A stretch of DNA of 64,000 bases, taken from contig JBKBIT010000016.1 in assembly GCA_046297455.1 (NCBI GenBank), positions 1 through 64,000 on the forward strand, read 5' to 3'. The position numbers and the translations under genes are program-made. The notes below the pieces were generated by a model, which ran no database searches, had not been told where the DNA came from, and saw nothing but the letters and a program-made list of their open reading frames with translations. This document shows, piece after piece, positions 33,568 through 42,852 of this stretch. Source of the DNA: ZYF759 sp046297455 (GTDB taxonomy: Bacteria; Pseudomonadota; Alphaproteobacteria; Rhizobiales; Rhizobiaceae). Each line of letters starts with the position of its first letter. The stretch's first letter is position 1.

Positions 33568-34272
33568 CTAGCGGAAATCCTCATCGTCTTCGTCCTCGTC
33601 CGTCCGGGTGGACTTCAGCGAGGACAGTTTTGCGAAGACGGCGTCCGCGTCGAGTTCAGCCTCCTCGCCAGCCGAGGAAGGCGTTTCCACCTGTAGGGAT
33701 TCGGTCTGGGCGGCGGGAAGCAGCGTGTCGCCGACAGGCTGCGGCGGCAGGTTGCGGGCCGCCTTCTGGACTTCCATGTCGAGATCGATCTGCGAGCAGA
33801 GGCCCAGGGTCACCGGGTCCTGTGGCTGCAACTGCGACATGTTCCAGTGGGTGCGGTTGCGGATCTGGTCGATCGTCGACTTGGTGGTGCCGACGAGACG
33901 CGAAATCTGCGTATCCTTGAGTTCAGGATGATGGCGCACAAGCCACAGGATCGCATTCGGCCGCTCCTGCCGCTTCGACAGCGGTGTGTAGCGCGGACCG
34001 CGCCGCTTTGTCTCCGGTACCCGTACCTTTGGCTCGGATAGCTTCAGCTTGTGGTTCGGATTGGCTTCGCCCCTGGCGATTTCGTCACGCGTCAGCTGTC
34101 CCGTCATCACCGGGTCCATGCCCTTGATGCCCTGAGCCGAATCGCCATCGGCGATGGCGCTCACCTCGAGCGGATGCAGTTTGCAGAATTCGGCGATCTG
34201 ATCGAAGGTCAGGGCCGTGTTGTCGACCAGCCAGACGGCGGTCGCCTTCGGCATCAGCAGCGTTTTCGACAT
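33568..34272 (-). CDS. trcR: Cell cycle transcriptional regulator TrcR (DUF1013)
   Basis: 234 residues. KATAVWLVDNTALTFDQIAEFCKLHPLEV and a helix-turn-helix-like segment ILWLVRHHPELKDTQISRLVGTTKSTIDQIR are diagnostic of DUF1013, annotated as TrcR in Alphaproteobacteria. The C-terminal 60 residues are acidic and low complexity (TDEDEDDEDF). It is predicted to bind DNA or RNA polymerase in cell-cycle transcription. ATG 34272 follows AGGATATTTGTCTC. Convergent to the WYL regulator. Confidence 0.88.
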   Translation of the reverse strand: MSKTLLMPKATAVWLVDNTALTFDQIAEFCKLHPLEVSAIADGDSAQGIKGMDPVMTGQLTRDEIARGEANPNHKLKLSEPKVRVPETKRRGPRYTPLSKRQERPNAILWLVRHHPELKDTQISRLVGTTKSTIDQIRNRTHWNMSQLQPQDPVTLGLCSQIDLDMEVQKAARNLPPQPVGDTLLPAAQTESLQVETPSSAGEEAELDADAVFAKLSSLKSTRTDEDEDDEDFR

Positions 34273-34401
34273 GAGACAAATATCCTCTGGCTCGCCCGCG
34301 TCCCTTGCGCGGGCGGTGGGCAAGGCCACCAATTTGGGAGAAATCGACGCCTGTATAACCGCATTCGCGCTGCTTCGCAACGCAAACGCGGCGCGGTATC
34401 C

Positions 34402-35148
34402 TCACAGTGCGACGATGAAATCGTAGACCAGCTTCAGCGCGAGAAGGGACAGAAAGACGAGAATAGTCTTGTCGAAGGCCTCCTTGGAGAACCGCCTGGC
34501 CAGCATGTTGCCGATCGGCATGGACGCTATCAGCGGCACCAGCGCCGCCACGCTCAATGCCATTTCGTACCAGGAGGCAATCCCCAGAACCGCGAGCGTG
34601 GGAATCTGGAACGCCGTCATGGCTGCAAACAGGATCGAAACCGTCGAGATGAAGGTCGCGCGCTCCATGCGCATTGCATTGAGAAAGGAAAGCGAGACAG
34701 GTGCCGAGACGCCTGAGGCGCCCTGCAGCATGCCGGCGGCAAAGCCCATCGGGATGCTCAGCTTGAGACCCTGGGCATAGCTGACGATCCAGTTTGGGTT
34801 GAACAGCCGCGTGCCGACATAGCCAAAGACGGCGGCGGCAACGATCAGCCCGAGGAAATGCGTGGGCAGCGCCCACAGGACCAGGGTGCCGGCAGAGGTG
34901 CCGATAGCTGCCGCAATCGCAAGGCCGATGAGGAATTCTTTGGGCAGCCGTGCGCGCCGGAACTGCCAAGCCTGCCAGAGATTGGTCAGCAGGTTGGGCA
35001 TCATCATCACGACGACGGCCAGGCGCACGTCGAAGATCATTGCTATGGCCGGCACCGCAAGGATCGGCGCGCCAGCCCCGGTTGCTCCTTTCAAGATGCC
35101 GCCTCCCGCGAGGCAGGCAATGATGATGGCGAATTGCCAGAACTCCAT
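34402..35148 (-). CDS. TSUP (TauE/SafE) family membrane transporter
   Basis: 248 residues with about 8 helices. Twin motifs GGGILKGATGAGAPILAVP and GMLQGASGVSAPVSLSFL mark the family; KLVYDFIVAL ends the protein. The substrate is unknown. Distinct from the TSUP gene at 26745-27530 (different motif residues), so not a recent duplicate. ATG 35148 is preferred over upstream in-frame starts that would add a charged leader. Confidence 0.87.
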   Translation of the reverse strand: MEFWQFAIIIACLAGGGILKGATGAGAPILAVPAIAMIFDVRLAVVVMMMPNLLTNLWQAWQFRRARLPKEFLIGLAIAAAIGTSAGTLVLWALPTHFLGLIVAAAVFGYVGTRLFNPNWIVSYAQGLKLSIPMGFAAGMLQGASGVSAPVSLSFLNAMRMERATFISTVSILFAAMTAFQIPTLAVLGIASWYEMALSVAALVPLIASMPIGNMLARRFSKEAFDKTILVFLSLLALKLVYDFIVAL

Positions 35149-35346
35149 GGCGAAGAATCGACCTTTCAGGCGGGCTGATGAGGTGCTTCTATGCAACCTT
35201 GCCTGTCCGAAATCCATAGCTGTGAGATTCTTGGATCAACCAAACGAGCCTCTGGCTTGATCAGTCCGATTGTGTCCCCGCCACAGCTGTTCTAAGTCTC
35301 GCATGGAGCGCTTGGGGAAGCGCGAGCAGGCGGTATTGGGGGCTGC

Positions 35347-36213
35347 GTGAGTTTTTGGGGCATGGCGCGTATTGCGCTGCTGGGGCCATTCCTTGTGTTG
35401 ATGGGCTGTGTCAGCCTGGTCAGTGTCACGCCGGAGTCGACTCCGGATGACGGCCATGGGCTTGTGTGGTGTTGCAAGACTGGTGAGCGGTTTCCGCAAT
35501 GGCTGGTCGAAATCGTGGCGCCAACCGCGCCGCTCACAGGACGACTTATCGGCAACATCAGTTACAGAAAGAGCTATCTCACGGAGCGCCATGACGCTCA
35601 CCGCTTTCTGCTGGCAAGGCTGCAGCCGCTGGACGTCGTCATGACAGGCTCGACGGCTCGCTTGTCAGGCCAGACCATTCCCGGCCATTTCGGTCACGCC
35701 ATCGTCTATCTCGGGACGGAGCAGCAATTGCGGTCCCAGGGACTATGGCAGTCGGTCGATCCCCGGCACAGAGAGGCTATCAGTCAGGGGCAGATATTCC
35801 TGGAAGCAGAGGGGGAAGAGGTGCATATGTCGGACAGCAACTATGTGTTCGACAATGATCATGTCGCTGTTCTCCGGCCGTCCCTTTCCAACAATGCGCG
35901 CCGCCGTGAAATCATGCGCGACTACGTTGCCACGATTGGGACCCCATTCGACTATTTCTTCAATCTGGCGGAACCGTCCTGCCTCTACTGCACTGAACTG
36001 ATCCATCGGGTCGTGCCCGAGCTCGACCTGCCTGTCGACACTCTCTACGGGCGCGAGGTGATCATGCCGGATGCCGTGGTGGCGAAGGCGCTCCGTGGGC
36101 AGGGGCGTCTCTCGCTCGTCACCTATGTAAGGGGAGAACCCGACGGATGGGCCGAGCGAAACCGCCGTGATCTGGTCTCTGACATCGAGGCCGAATGGGC
36201 ACCTGCCATGTAG
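35347..36213 (+). CDS. YiiX/YebB-like NlpC/P60-superfamily lipoprotein
   Basis: 288 residues (273 if ATG 35362 is used). LGPFLVLMGCVSLV is a lipoprotein signal with lipobox LMGC. The mature part resembles circularly permuted NlpC/P60 (YiiX) proteins: an early histidine in IPGHFGHAIVYLG and a late cysteine in SCLYCTELIHRVVPELD supply the catalytic pair in the reversed order typical of that group. Possible amidase or acyl-transfer activity in the envelope; substrate unknown. Stands alone; converges on the quinone oxidoreductase. Confidence 0.75.
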   Translation: MSFWGMARIALLGPFLVLMGCVSLVSVTPESTPDDGHGLVWCCKTGERFPQWLVEIVAPTAPLTGRLIGNISYRKSYLTERHDAHRFLLARLQPLDVVMTGSTARLSGQTIPGHFGHAIVYLGTEQQLRSQGLWQSVDPRHREAISQGQIFLEAEGEEVHMSDSNYVFDNDHVAVLRPSLSNNARRREIMRDYVATIGTPFDYFFNLAEPSCLYCTELIHRVVPELDLPVDTLYGREVIMPDAVVAKALRGQGRLSLVTYVRGEPDGWAERNRRDLVSDIEAEWAPAM

Positions 36214-36240
36214 GCCTCGCGCCCATTTGCGCTCGGCCGT

Positions 36241-37251
36241 TCAAAGCACGTCCAGGACGATCTTGCCGATGTGATCGCCTTCCTCCATCCGCTCATGGGC
36301 ACGCCAGGCTTCCTTGAGCGGGAAGATCATGTCCATAACGGGCGCCACCTGGCGTTCGGTCAGCAACGGCCAGACCCTGGCTTCCAGCTCAGCGGCCAGA
36401 CCGGCCTTGAACTCCACGGTACGCGGGCGCAGCGTCGAACCAGTATGGGTCAGGCGCTTGACCATCAGACGCGCGAAATTCGCCTCGGACTTCGCGCCGC
36501 CCAGCGTGGCGATCTGCACAATGCGCCCGTCCATGGCCGCGGCCTCGTAGTTGCGGGCTACATAGTCACCGCCGACCATGTCGAGTATGACGTCGGCGCC
36601 CTTGCCGTCGGTTGCTTCCTTGACCGCCTCGACGAAATCCTCCTCGCGGTAGTTGATGGCACGGGACGCGCCCAGCTCGACGCAGCGCGCACATTTTTGC
36701 TCTGAGCCTGCCGTGGTCAGCACCTTGGCGCCGAACTGGCTGGCGAGCTGGATCGCGGTTGTCCCGATGCCGGACGAGCCGCCATGTACCAACAGGGTCT
36801 CGCCCTCCTTGAGTCCGCCTCGCTGAAACACGTTGTGCCACACGGTGAAAAAGGTCTCGGGGATGGCGGCCGCCTCGGTGAAGGTGAAGCCGTGAGGCAG
36901 GGGCAGCGCATTGGTCTCGTGAACCAGGCAGAACTCCGCATAGGCGCCGCCCGGCGTCAGAGCAGTCACGGGGTCGCCAATCTTCCAGCGCTTCACGCCT
37001 TCCCCGATCGCGGCGACCTCGCCGGCGGCTTCCAGGCCGGGGAGGTCGGAGGCGCCCGGTGGTGGTGGATAGGCGCCCTGGCGCTGCGCCACGTCGGGCC
37101 GGTTGACGCCCGCGGCCTTCACCCGAATGAGAATCTCGCCCGGACCGGGCTCGGGAACCGGCCGCCTCTCCGGCTTCAAGACAAGAGGTCCGCCAGGCTC
37201 CGTAATGGCGATCACGGTCATCTTTTCGGGAATTTGGATGGTGTCGCTCAT
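36241..37251 (-). CDS. NAD(P)H-quinone oxidoreductase, PIG3/QOR type
   Basis: 336 residues of the zinc-free medium-chain dehydrogenase/reductase superfamily. GVNRPDVAQRQGAYPPPPGASDLPGLEAAG and LVHGGSSGIGTTAIQLA (nucleotide loop) match PIG3-like quinone oxidoreductases. VEFKAGLAAELEARVWPLL and AHERMEEGDHIGKIVL complete the C-terminus. It reduces quinones with NADPH in the cytoplasm. Divergent from the small DUF1192 gene. Confidence 0.93.
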   Translation of the reverse strand: MSDTIQIPEKMTVIAITEPGGPLVLKPERRPVPEPGPGEILIRVKAAGVNRPDVAQRQGAYPPPPGASDLPGLEAAGEVAAIGEGVKRWKIGDPVTALTPGGAYAEFCLVHETNALPLPHGFTFTEAAAIPETFFTVWHNVFQRGGLKEGETLLVHGGSSGIGTTAIQLASQFGAKVLTTAGSEQKCARCVELGASRAINYREEDFVEAVKEATDGKGADVILDMVGGDYVARNYEAAAMDGRIVQIATLGGAKSEANFARLMVKRLTHTGSTLRPRTVEFKAGLAAELEARVWPLLTERQVAPVMDMIFPLKEAWRAHERMEEGDHIGKIVLDVL

Positions 37252-37353
37252 GCCTTCATGCTCCTGCGTTGGGGAAAATCGCGGATGATTTGCGTCCCTT
37301 GCCCTGGCTTATGTAGTCTGGCAGCCCGATCTGGCAAAGCAGAGGATGCCGCC

Positions 37354-37548
37354 ATGAGCGTATTCGACGATGAACCCGCCAAACCCGCGGGGACGCATCA
37401 GATAGGGCAGGATCTTTCCCTTCTGTCGGTCGCCGAGCTTGCCGAAAGGATCGAATCACTCAAAGGGGAGATCCAGCGCCTGGAGGCCGAACTTTCGGCC
37501 AAAGGCACGACCCGGAACGTCGCCGAGGCGCTTTTCCGCAAACCGTGA
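37354..37548 (+). CDS. DUF1192 family protein
   Basis: 64 residues. The acidic start MSVFDDEPAKPAGTHQIGQDL, followed by the coiled-coil ELAERIESLKGEIQRLEAEL, is the DUF1192 pattern. Conserved in Alphaproteobacteria, unknown function, soluble. It starts with ATG behind AGAGGA, 102 bases from the divergent quinone oxidoreductase. Confidence 0.88.
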   Translation: MSVFDDEPAKPAGTHQIGQDLSLLSVAELAERIESLKGEIQRLEAELSAKGTTRNVAEALFRKP

Positions 37549-37642
37549 CCGCATATGGCGGCGCCGATGTCGCACAGACGCCGCCGAAAGAACGTAACCA
37601 CGGTATTCTCCGATTTGCCGATTAGCCCCGCGAGCCATTCTT

Positions 37643-38890
37643 ATGTTTGTTTCCCTGCGCCCGATCTTCGCTCTTCTTTGCGGTACCGCGTTTCTGCTCG
37701 CGGCGTCGGGTCTGCACGGCCTGCTCCTGCCGTTGCGTGGCCAGGAGGAGGGTTTTTCCACCACGGCGCTGGGTTTGTTGGGCACGGCCTGGGCGGCTGG
37801 CTTCGTGCTTGGCTGCTTCCTTTGCCCGAGGCTGGTTAGACGAGCCGGCCATATCCGCTCCTTTGCCGCGCTGGCTGCAACGGCAGCGATCGTGGCCATG
37901 ATGAGCGGCCTCTGGATCGGCGAGGTTGGCTGGATCGTCTTGCGCGCGTTTACGGGTTTCGCGATGGCGGGCGCCTTTATGATCATCGAGAGCTGGCTCA
38001 ATGAACGCGCCACCAATGAAAATCGGGGCACCGTCTTCGGCCTCTATATGATGGTCACCTACGCGGCCATCATGGCAGGCCAGATGTCCGTCGCCTTTGC
38101 CGATGTCACCACCGCGTCACTGTTCCTTGTCGCCGGGATCCTGTTTTGTGCGTCTCTGATCCCGACAGCGGTGTCTTCAGCCATCTCGCCGCAGCCGCTG
38201 GCGGATGTATCGCTGGACCTCAAGAAGCTGTTCCAGAACTCGCCGGTCGCGTTTTTGGGCTGCTTTCTTGTCGGAATCGCCAACGGGGCCTGGGGAACAC
38301 TCGGTCCGGTCTACGGGTCGCGAATCGGTATCTCCAATTTCGAGATCGCGCTGATGATGAGCGTTGTGGTGTTGGCCGGGGCGGCCGCCCAGCTTCCCGT
38401 TGGCCGCGTGTCAGACCGGACCGACCGACGTTATGTACTCGCCGGTGCCGCGCTCGGGTCCGCACTCTTCGCGCTCATGGTCTTCACCTTCGCACCGCGC
38501 AGCGGCACTTTCATCATCGTCCTGACCGGCTGCTACGGGGCGCTTGCCTATACGCTCTATTCCATCGCGGTCGCGCATGCGAACGATCACGCCGACCCCT
38601 CGGAGTTCGTTCAGGTGTCGGGGGGACTGCTGCTGCTCTACGGCTTCGGCACCATGGTTGGGCCGGTTATCGGCGCGGCAATGATGGACCAGATGCGGCC
38701 GGAGAGCATCTTCCTGGCAACGGCGCTGCCGCACGTGGCGTTGTGCGGCTATGCGATCTGGCGTGTCCAGCGCCGGGCGCCGGTGCCGATCGACGAGCGC
38801 GAAGACTTCAAGACGATACCGGCCGAGCGTGCGCTTACCCCGCAGGGCAGCTTGCTCGATCCACGCGCCGAAGGTGAACACGAGAGTTGA
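37643..38890 (+). CDS. MFS transporter, YcaD-like
   Basis: 415 residues with 12 predicted helices. FSTTALGLLGTAWAAGFVLG, the loop GFAMAGAFMIIESWLNERAT and LPVGRVSDRTDRRYVL are typical of the YcaD/CmlA-like sugar-or-drug MFS branch common in rhizobia. The cytoplasmic tail of about 40 residues is polar. Substrate unknown. A small ArsR-type regulator follows 31 bases later. Confidence 0.87.
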   Translation: MFVSLRPIFALLCGTAFLLAASGLHGLLLPLRGQEEGFSTTALGLLGTAWAAGFVLGCFLCPRLVRRAGHIRSFAALAATAAIVAMMSGLWIGEVGWIVLRAFTGFAMAGAFMIIESWLNERATNENRGTVFGLYMMVTYAAIMAGQMSVAFADVTTASLFLVAGILFCASLIPTAVSSAISPQPLADVSLDLKKLFQNSPVAFLGCFLVGIANGAWGTLGPVYGSRIGISNFEIALMMSVVVLAGAAAQLPVGRVSDRTDRRYVLAGAALGSALFALMVFTFAPRSGTFIIVLTGCYGALAYTLYSIAVAHANDHADPSEFVQVSGGLLLLYGFGTMVGPVIGAAMMDQMRPESIFLATALPHVALCGYAIWRVQRRAPVPIDEREDFKTIPAERALTPQGSLLDPRAEGEHES

Positions 38891-38921
38891 GAAAGACGAT
38901 CATTGCGCCAATAATGGTGAG

Positions 38922-39185
38922 ATGACCGAGCCCGACGCTTTTGCCGCGATCGCGGACCCTAACCGACGCCATCTCCTGGAAGAGCTTCGCCGGGGTGCAA
39001 AGACGGTTGGCCAGCTGGCTGAAGGATTGCCGGTCTCGCGTCCTGCCGTTTCCCAGCATCTGAAGGTTCTTCTGGACTGTGGACTGGTCAAGGTTGAGGC
39101 GCGGGGTACAAGCCGCTTCTACTCGATATCCGATGACGGTTTCTTCAAGCTAAATATCTGGCTTGATCAATTCTGGATCGACTGA
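38922..39185 (+). CDS. ArsR family winged-helix regulator
   Basis: 87 residues. FAAIADPNRRHLLEELRRGAKTVGQLAEGLPVSRPAVSQHLKVL is the ArsR helix-turn-helix, and GTSRFYSISDDGFFKLNIWL the wing and dimer helix. No CxC metal site is present, so it is probably not a metal sensor; the short PadR-like form often controls adjacent membrane transport or SRPBCC genes. Close behind the MFS gene, whose regulation it may share. Confidence 0.85.
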   Translation: MTEPDAFAAIADPNRRHLLEELRRGAKTVGQLAEGLPVSRPAVSQHLKVLLDCGLVKVEARGTSRFYSISDDGFFKLNIWLDQFWID

Positions 39186-39318
39186 TCGAGGGCCACTGAA
39201 CCACGCCGGCCTCGCTGGCGCGCCCAGGAAAAATGTTCTCGAACCCTGCCAGAAAGGGCTCTCCCTTTCCGGCAGGCTGAGGGATGACGCTCTTGGGCCG
39301 AGTTTTCAGGCCTCTGCG

Positions 39319-39498
39319 TCAATGTCTTGTCGGGCTATCCTTCAGTCGTGTGATCTCATCCTTGAGGGCCAGCTTGCGCCGCTTCAGTCGGGCGATCTCG
39401 ATATCGTCGACGGAGGGATGCGACATGACCTCGTTCAACTCGCGTTCCAGGTCGCCATGCTTACGCTTCAGCTCTTCAAGGTGGGATGCAATTGACAT
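39319..39498 (-). CDS. YdcH family (DUF465) small protein
   Basis: 59 residues: SHLEELKRKHGDLERELN, then DIEIARLKRRKLALKDEI, an antiparallel helical hairpin with the conserved LKxxKLxLKDEI motif of YdcH. Function unknown. Good GGGAG ribosome binding site. It is divergent from a second, distinct YdcH-like gene at 39728-39931. Confidence 0.9.
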   Translation of the reverse strand: MSIASHLEELKRKHGDLERELNEVMSHPSVDDIEIARLKRRKLALKDEITRLKDSPTRH

Positions 39499-39727
39499 TT
39501 TGGGGCTCTCCCTTCTGTCCTCGTATTCACCGAATTCACGCCGGCCGATTCGCGGCGCAATGTTACGGTGAGATGACAATGTGCCATTGCCATGACGGCC
39601 TGTCGAATGCTGCGTAGTAGCATTTCCCGTTGCCTCGAAATGTGGTAGACAAAATGCGAATGCCAAGGCTTATTCGCCTCGAACATCCAAGAGGCGGTGG
39701 TGGCCGCGAATCCAGCAGTTGGTGAGC

Positions 39728-39931
39728 ATGTCGGAACAGGATCAGGCCGAGATTCGCCTCGCCTATGCACGGACCAAGCAGGATCACGCGGATTTCGACA
39801 CGGCGATAAATGCCATGATCGCTACCGGGTGTGATCCCCTCGCCATCCAGCGCATGAAAAAGAAGAAGTTGGCGCTGAAGGATCTCATGCGCCAACTCGA
39901 AGACGGCATCATCCCCGACATCATCGCCTGA
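39728..39931 (+). CDS. YdcH family (DUF465) small protein, second copy
   Basis: 67 residues. YARTKQDHADFDTAINAMIATGCDPLAIQRMKKKKLALKD ends in the same KKKLALKD motif as its neighbour but differs elsewhere, so the duplication is old. It starts at ATG 39728 and sits 71 bases upstream of purE on the same strand, an arrangement often seen in Rhizobiales; whether it shares a transcript with purEK is unknown. Confidence 0.9.
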   Translation: MSEQDQAEIRLAYARTKQDHADFDTAINAMIATGCDPLAIQRMKKKKLALKDLMRQLEDGIIPDIIA

Positions 39932-40002
39932 GTCTGAGTGCCGTCCTTGCCGGACAGGCCGGATTCGGCTAAGCCCGGCCCAGTTCAGCCGGGGGTCGGT
40001 CA

Positions 40003-40500
40003 ATGGCGGAAACGCGCGCACTGGTCGCGATCATCATGGGCAGCCAATCGGACTGGCCGACGATGCGCCATGCCGCCGAGACGCTGGAGGCGCTCGGCAT
40101 CGCCCATGACGCGCGTATCGTTTCCGCCCACCGCACGCCGGAAAGGCTGTTCGAATTTGCCAAAGGAGCGGAGGCTGAGGGCTTTAAGGTTGTCATCGCC
40201 GGTGCGGGCGGCGCAGCGCATCTGCCAGGGATGGCCGCGTCCATGACCATCCTGCCGGTGTTTGGCGTGCCGGTCGAATCGAAGGCACTGTCGGGCCGGG
40301 ATTCGTTGCTTTCCATCGTGCAGATGCCCGGCGGTGTGCCGGTCGGAACGCTGGCGATCGGCAAGGCGGGCGCGATCAACGCCGCGCTGCTTGCGGCGCA
40401 GGTTCTGGCCCTTTCCGATCCGGCACTCGCCGAGAGACTGCGGGCATGGCGCGCCAGCCAGACTGCCAGCGTAGCCGAACGTCCCGTGGACCAGCCATGA
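40003..40500 (+). CDS. purE: 5-(carboxyamino)imidazole ribonucleotide mutase (class I PurE)
   Basis: 165 residues. VAIIMGSQSDWPTMRHAAE, the SAHRTPERLFEFA motif with catalytic histidine, GAGGAAHLPGMAA and LSIVQMPGGVPVGTLAIG are all conserved. It converts N5-CAIR to CAIR in purine synthesis and forms an octamer. Overlaps purK by 4 bases, indicating coupled translation. Confidence 0.97.
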   Translation: MAETRALVAIIMGSQSDWPTMRHAAETLEALGIAHDARIVSAHRTPERLFEFAKGAEAEGFKVVIAGAGGAAHLPGMAASMTILPVFGVPVESKALSGRDSLLSIVQMPGGVPVGTLAIGKAGAINAALLAAQVLALSDPALAERLRAWRASQTASVAERPVDQP

Positions 40501-41570
40501 GTGAACCGCTCGCGCCGGGCGCGACTATCGGCATCGTGGGTGGCGGTCAGCTTGGCCGCATGTTGGCCATGGCGGCCGCCAGGCTCGGCTATCGCACCGT
40601 GGTCCTGGAGCCCCAGGCCGATTGTCCGGCGGCACAGCTTTGCCATCAGCATATCGTAGCGGCCTATGATGACGAAGCGGCGCTCGCCGATCTCGCCGCG
40701 CGCTGCGATGTCGTGACCTATGAATTCGAGAATGTGCCGCTTGCCGCCGCGCAAGCCCTTTCGAGCAAGGTCAGGCTGCATCCGCCTGCCCGCGCGCTCG
40801 AGGTCGCGCAGGACCGTCTGACCGAAAAGACCTTTCTCAACGGGATCGGGATATCCACAGCTGCCTTCCGGCCTGTGGATAATGTGGACATTGCTCGCGC
40901 CGCGCTTGCCGATCTGGGCGGCGAGGCAATCCTCAAGACGCGCCGCCTTGGCTATGACGGCAAGGGTCAGGCGCGGCTTTCGCCCGAAAGCGATGCTGGC
41001 GCGGCATTCAACGAACTGGGCAGCGTGCCGCAGATCATGGAGGCGCTGGTCGATTTCGACTGCGAGATCTCGGTCGTTGCCGCACGCGACGAGGCGGGCA
41101 GGCTGGCTGCGTTCGAACCCGCTCGCAACGTGCATCGCGACGGCATCCTGCATTCCTCGACCCTGCCGTCCGGTGCGGCGCTGGCCACGGAAGGCGCGGC
41201 GCGCGAAGCGGCCTTCGCCATTCTCGAGGCACTCGACTATGTGGGCGTGATCGGCGTGGAGTTCTTCGTCATGGCAGACGGGACGGTGCTGGTGAATGAG
41301 ATCGCGCCGCGCGTCCACAATTCCGGCCACTGGACGGAAGCGGCCTGCGCCACCAGTCAGTTCGAGCAGCATGTCCGCGCGATCTGTGGTCTGCCGCTAG
41401 GATCGACCGCGCGCCATTCAGACTGTGTGATGGAAAACCTGATCGGCGATGACGTCGGTCGGACGGAAGGCCTGCTCGCCGAACCGGGAGTCCTTGTCCA
41501 CCTCTACGGCAAGGCGGAGGCTCGGGCCGGCCGCAAGATGGGTCACTTCACAAGGCTTGTACGCCGATAG
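40497..41570 (+). CDS. purK: 5-(carboxyamino)imidazole ribonucleotide synthase PurK
   Basis: 357 residues of the ATP-grasp superfamily. TIGIVGGGQLGRMLAMAA opens the preATP-grasp domain; ILKTRRLGYDGKGQ is the ATP-binding loop, and VNEIAPRVHNSGHWT the metal-binding segment near residue 265. It makes N5-CAIR from AIR, bicarbonate and ATP, feeding PurE. Start overlaps the purE stop (ATGA). Confidence 0.97.
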   Translation: MSEPLAPGATIGIVGGGQLGRMLAMAAARLGYRTVVLEPQADCPAAQLCHQHIVAAYDDEAALADLAARCDVVTYEFENVPLAAAQALSSKVRLHPPARALEVAQDRLTEKTFLNGIGISTAAFRPVDNVDIARAALADLGGEAILKTRRLGYDGKGQARLSPESDAGAAFNELGSVPQIMEALVDFDCEISVVAARDEAGRLAAFEPARNVHRDGILHSSTLPSGAALATEGAAREAAFAILEALDYVGVIGVEFFVMADGTVLVNEIAPRVHNSGHWTEAACATSQFEQHVRAICGLPLGSTARHSDCVMENLIGDDVGRTEGLLAEPGVLVHLYGKAEARAGRKMGHFTRLVRR

Positions 41571-41765
41571 TCTTTCCGTTGCTGGGGTCGAGGCCAACGC
41601 AGGGAAGCCGCGCGCTCCATTAGTAGATGCCCATGTATCTCCTCGACCCCCGATCGGACCCGTCGCGCAAAGATCCGATTGTCGTCGGCCTCACGAACGA
41701 TAATCTTGTCAGCTTGAAGAAAACGGGGAACGCCAGTCGGGGCGCTGCCCGAGGGAGATCCCATC

Positions 41766-42131
41766 ATGGCGCATCCGCTCGTTCCTGCATTGAGTGTCAT
41801 TCTGCTCTGCCAGCTTGCCGGCGAGACGGCCACCCGTCTGCTGGGCCTTGCGGTGCCGGGCCCGGTGCTGGGCATGGCGCTGCTGCTCGCTCTGCTGGCC
41901 ACCCAGCCCCGACTGCGCGAGATCGTCGCCCCCGTAGCCGAGGGTATCCTGCGGCACCTTTCCCTCTTCTTCGTGCCGGCGGGCGTGGGGATCGTGACCC
42001 ATCTCGACCAACTCGGAACCCAGGCATTGGCACTCGCTTCGGCGATCCTGATCTCCACCGTGCTGTCCCTGCTGGCCGGGGCGGGTGCGTTCTTGCTGGT
42101 CGCGCGTCTGACCGGTTCGAGTGATGACTGA
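41766..42131 (+). CDS. CidA/LrgA family holin-like protein
   Basis: 121 residues with four hydrophobic helices. LAGETATRLLGLAVPGPVLGMALLLALL and LSLFFVPAGVGIVTHLD are family signatures. In Gram-positives LrgA/CidA form holin-like channels or pyruvate transporters; in rhizobia the pair has unknown physiology. Overlaps lrgB by 8 bases. Confidence 0.9.
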   Translation: MAHPLVPALSVILLCQLAGETATRLLGLAVPGPVLGMALLLALLATQPRLREIVAPVAEGILRHLSLFFVPAGVGIVTHLDQLGTQALALASAILISTVLSLLAGAGAFLLVARLTGSSDD

Positions 42132-42852
42132 GACCTTGACCGATCTGGGCGGCATCTGGGCCTATCTCGCGCAAGGCCCGCTTCTCTGGCTGACCCTCAC
42201 CCTGGCCGCCTATGCCGTCGGCGACTGGGTGTCGCAGGTCACGGGAAGGTCGCCGCTTGCAAATCCTGTGCTGATCGCCGCTGGCGGCCTGTCTGTCCTG
42301 CTGCTTGTGACGCGCACGCCATATCATGTGTATTTCGAGGGAGCGCAGTTCGTCCATTTCTTGCTCGGCCCCGCAACGGTGGCGCTGGCCATTCCGTTAT
42401 GGGCCCAACGCGCCCGGATCCGTGCTGCGTTCATGCCGGTTATCGTAGCCCTGATCGTAGGTTCCTTGACGGCATTGGTTTCTGCGCTCGCCATTGCCCG
42501 GGCGCTAGGGGTCGATGCCACCACGCTGGCGGCACTAGCACCGAAAAGCACCACGGCCCCGGTCGCCATCGGCATCGCTGAGAGTCTCGGTGGGTCGCCG
42601 ACGCTCGCTGCGGTGCTCGTGTTGTTGACCGGCATCCTTGGGGCACTGATCGTCACCCCGCTGTTCAACGCGCTGCGGATCAAGGACTGGCGGGCTCGGG
42701 GGCTTGCTGTCGGCACGGCCGCCCATGGCATCGGCACAGCCCGGGCAATGCAGGTTCACCCTACAGCGGGTGCTTTTGCCGCCATTGCCATGGGGCTCAA
42801 CGCGATCCTGACCGCGCTGCTGGCCCCTTACGTGTTGCCCTTTTTTCTCTAG
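42124..42852 (+). CDS. LrgB family protein
   Basis: 242 residues, about 6-8 helices. FLLGPATVALAIPLWAQ, then LAALAPKSTTAPVAIGI, and TAAHGIGTARAMQVHPTAGAFA are the LrgB hallmarks. It pairs with the LrgA-like gene, into which it overlaps, as membrane partner. ATG 42124 is used; a GTG lies three bases earlier. No LytSR-type regulator is adjacent. Confidence 0.92.
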   Translation: MTETLTDLGGIWAYLAQGPLLWLTLTLAAYAVGDWVSQVTGRSPLANPVLIAAGGLSVLLLVTRTPYHVYFEGAQFVHFLLGPATVALAIPLWAQRARIRAAFMPVIVALIVGSLTALVSALAIARALGVDATTLAALAPKSTTAPVAIGIAESLGGSPTLAAVLVLLTGILGALIVTPLFNALRIKDWRARGLAVGTAAHGIGTARAMQVHPTAGAFAAIAMGLNAILTALLAPYVLPFFL

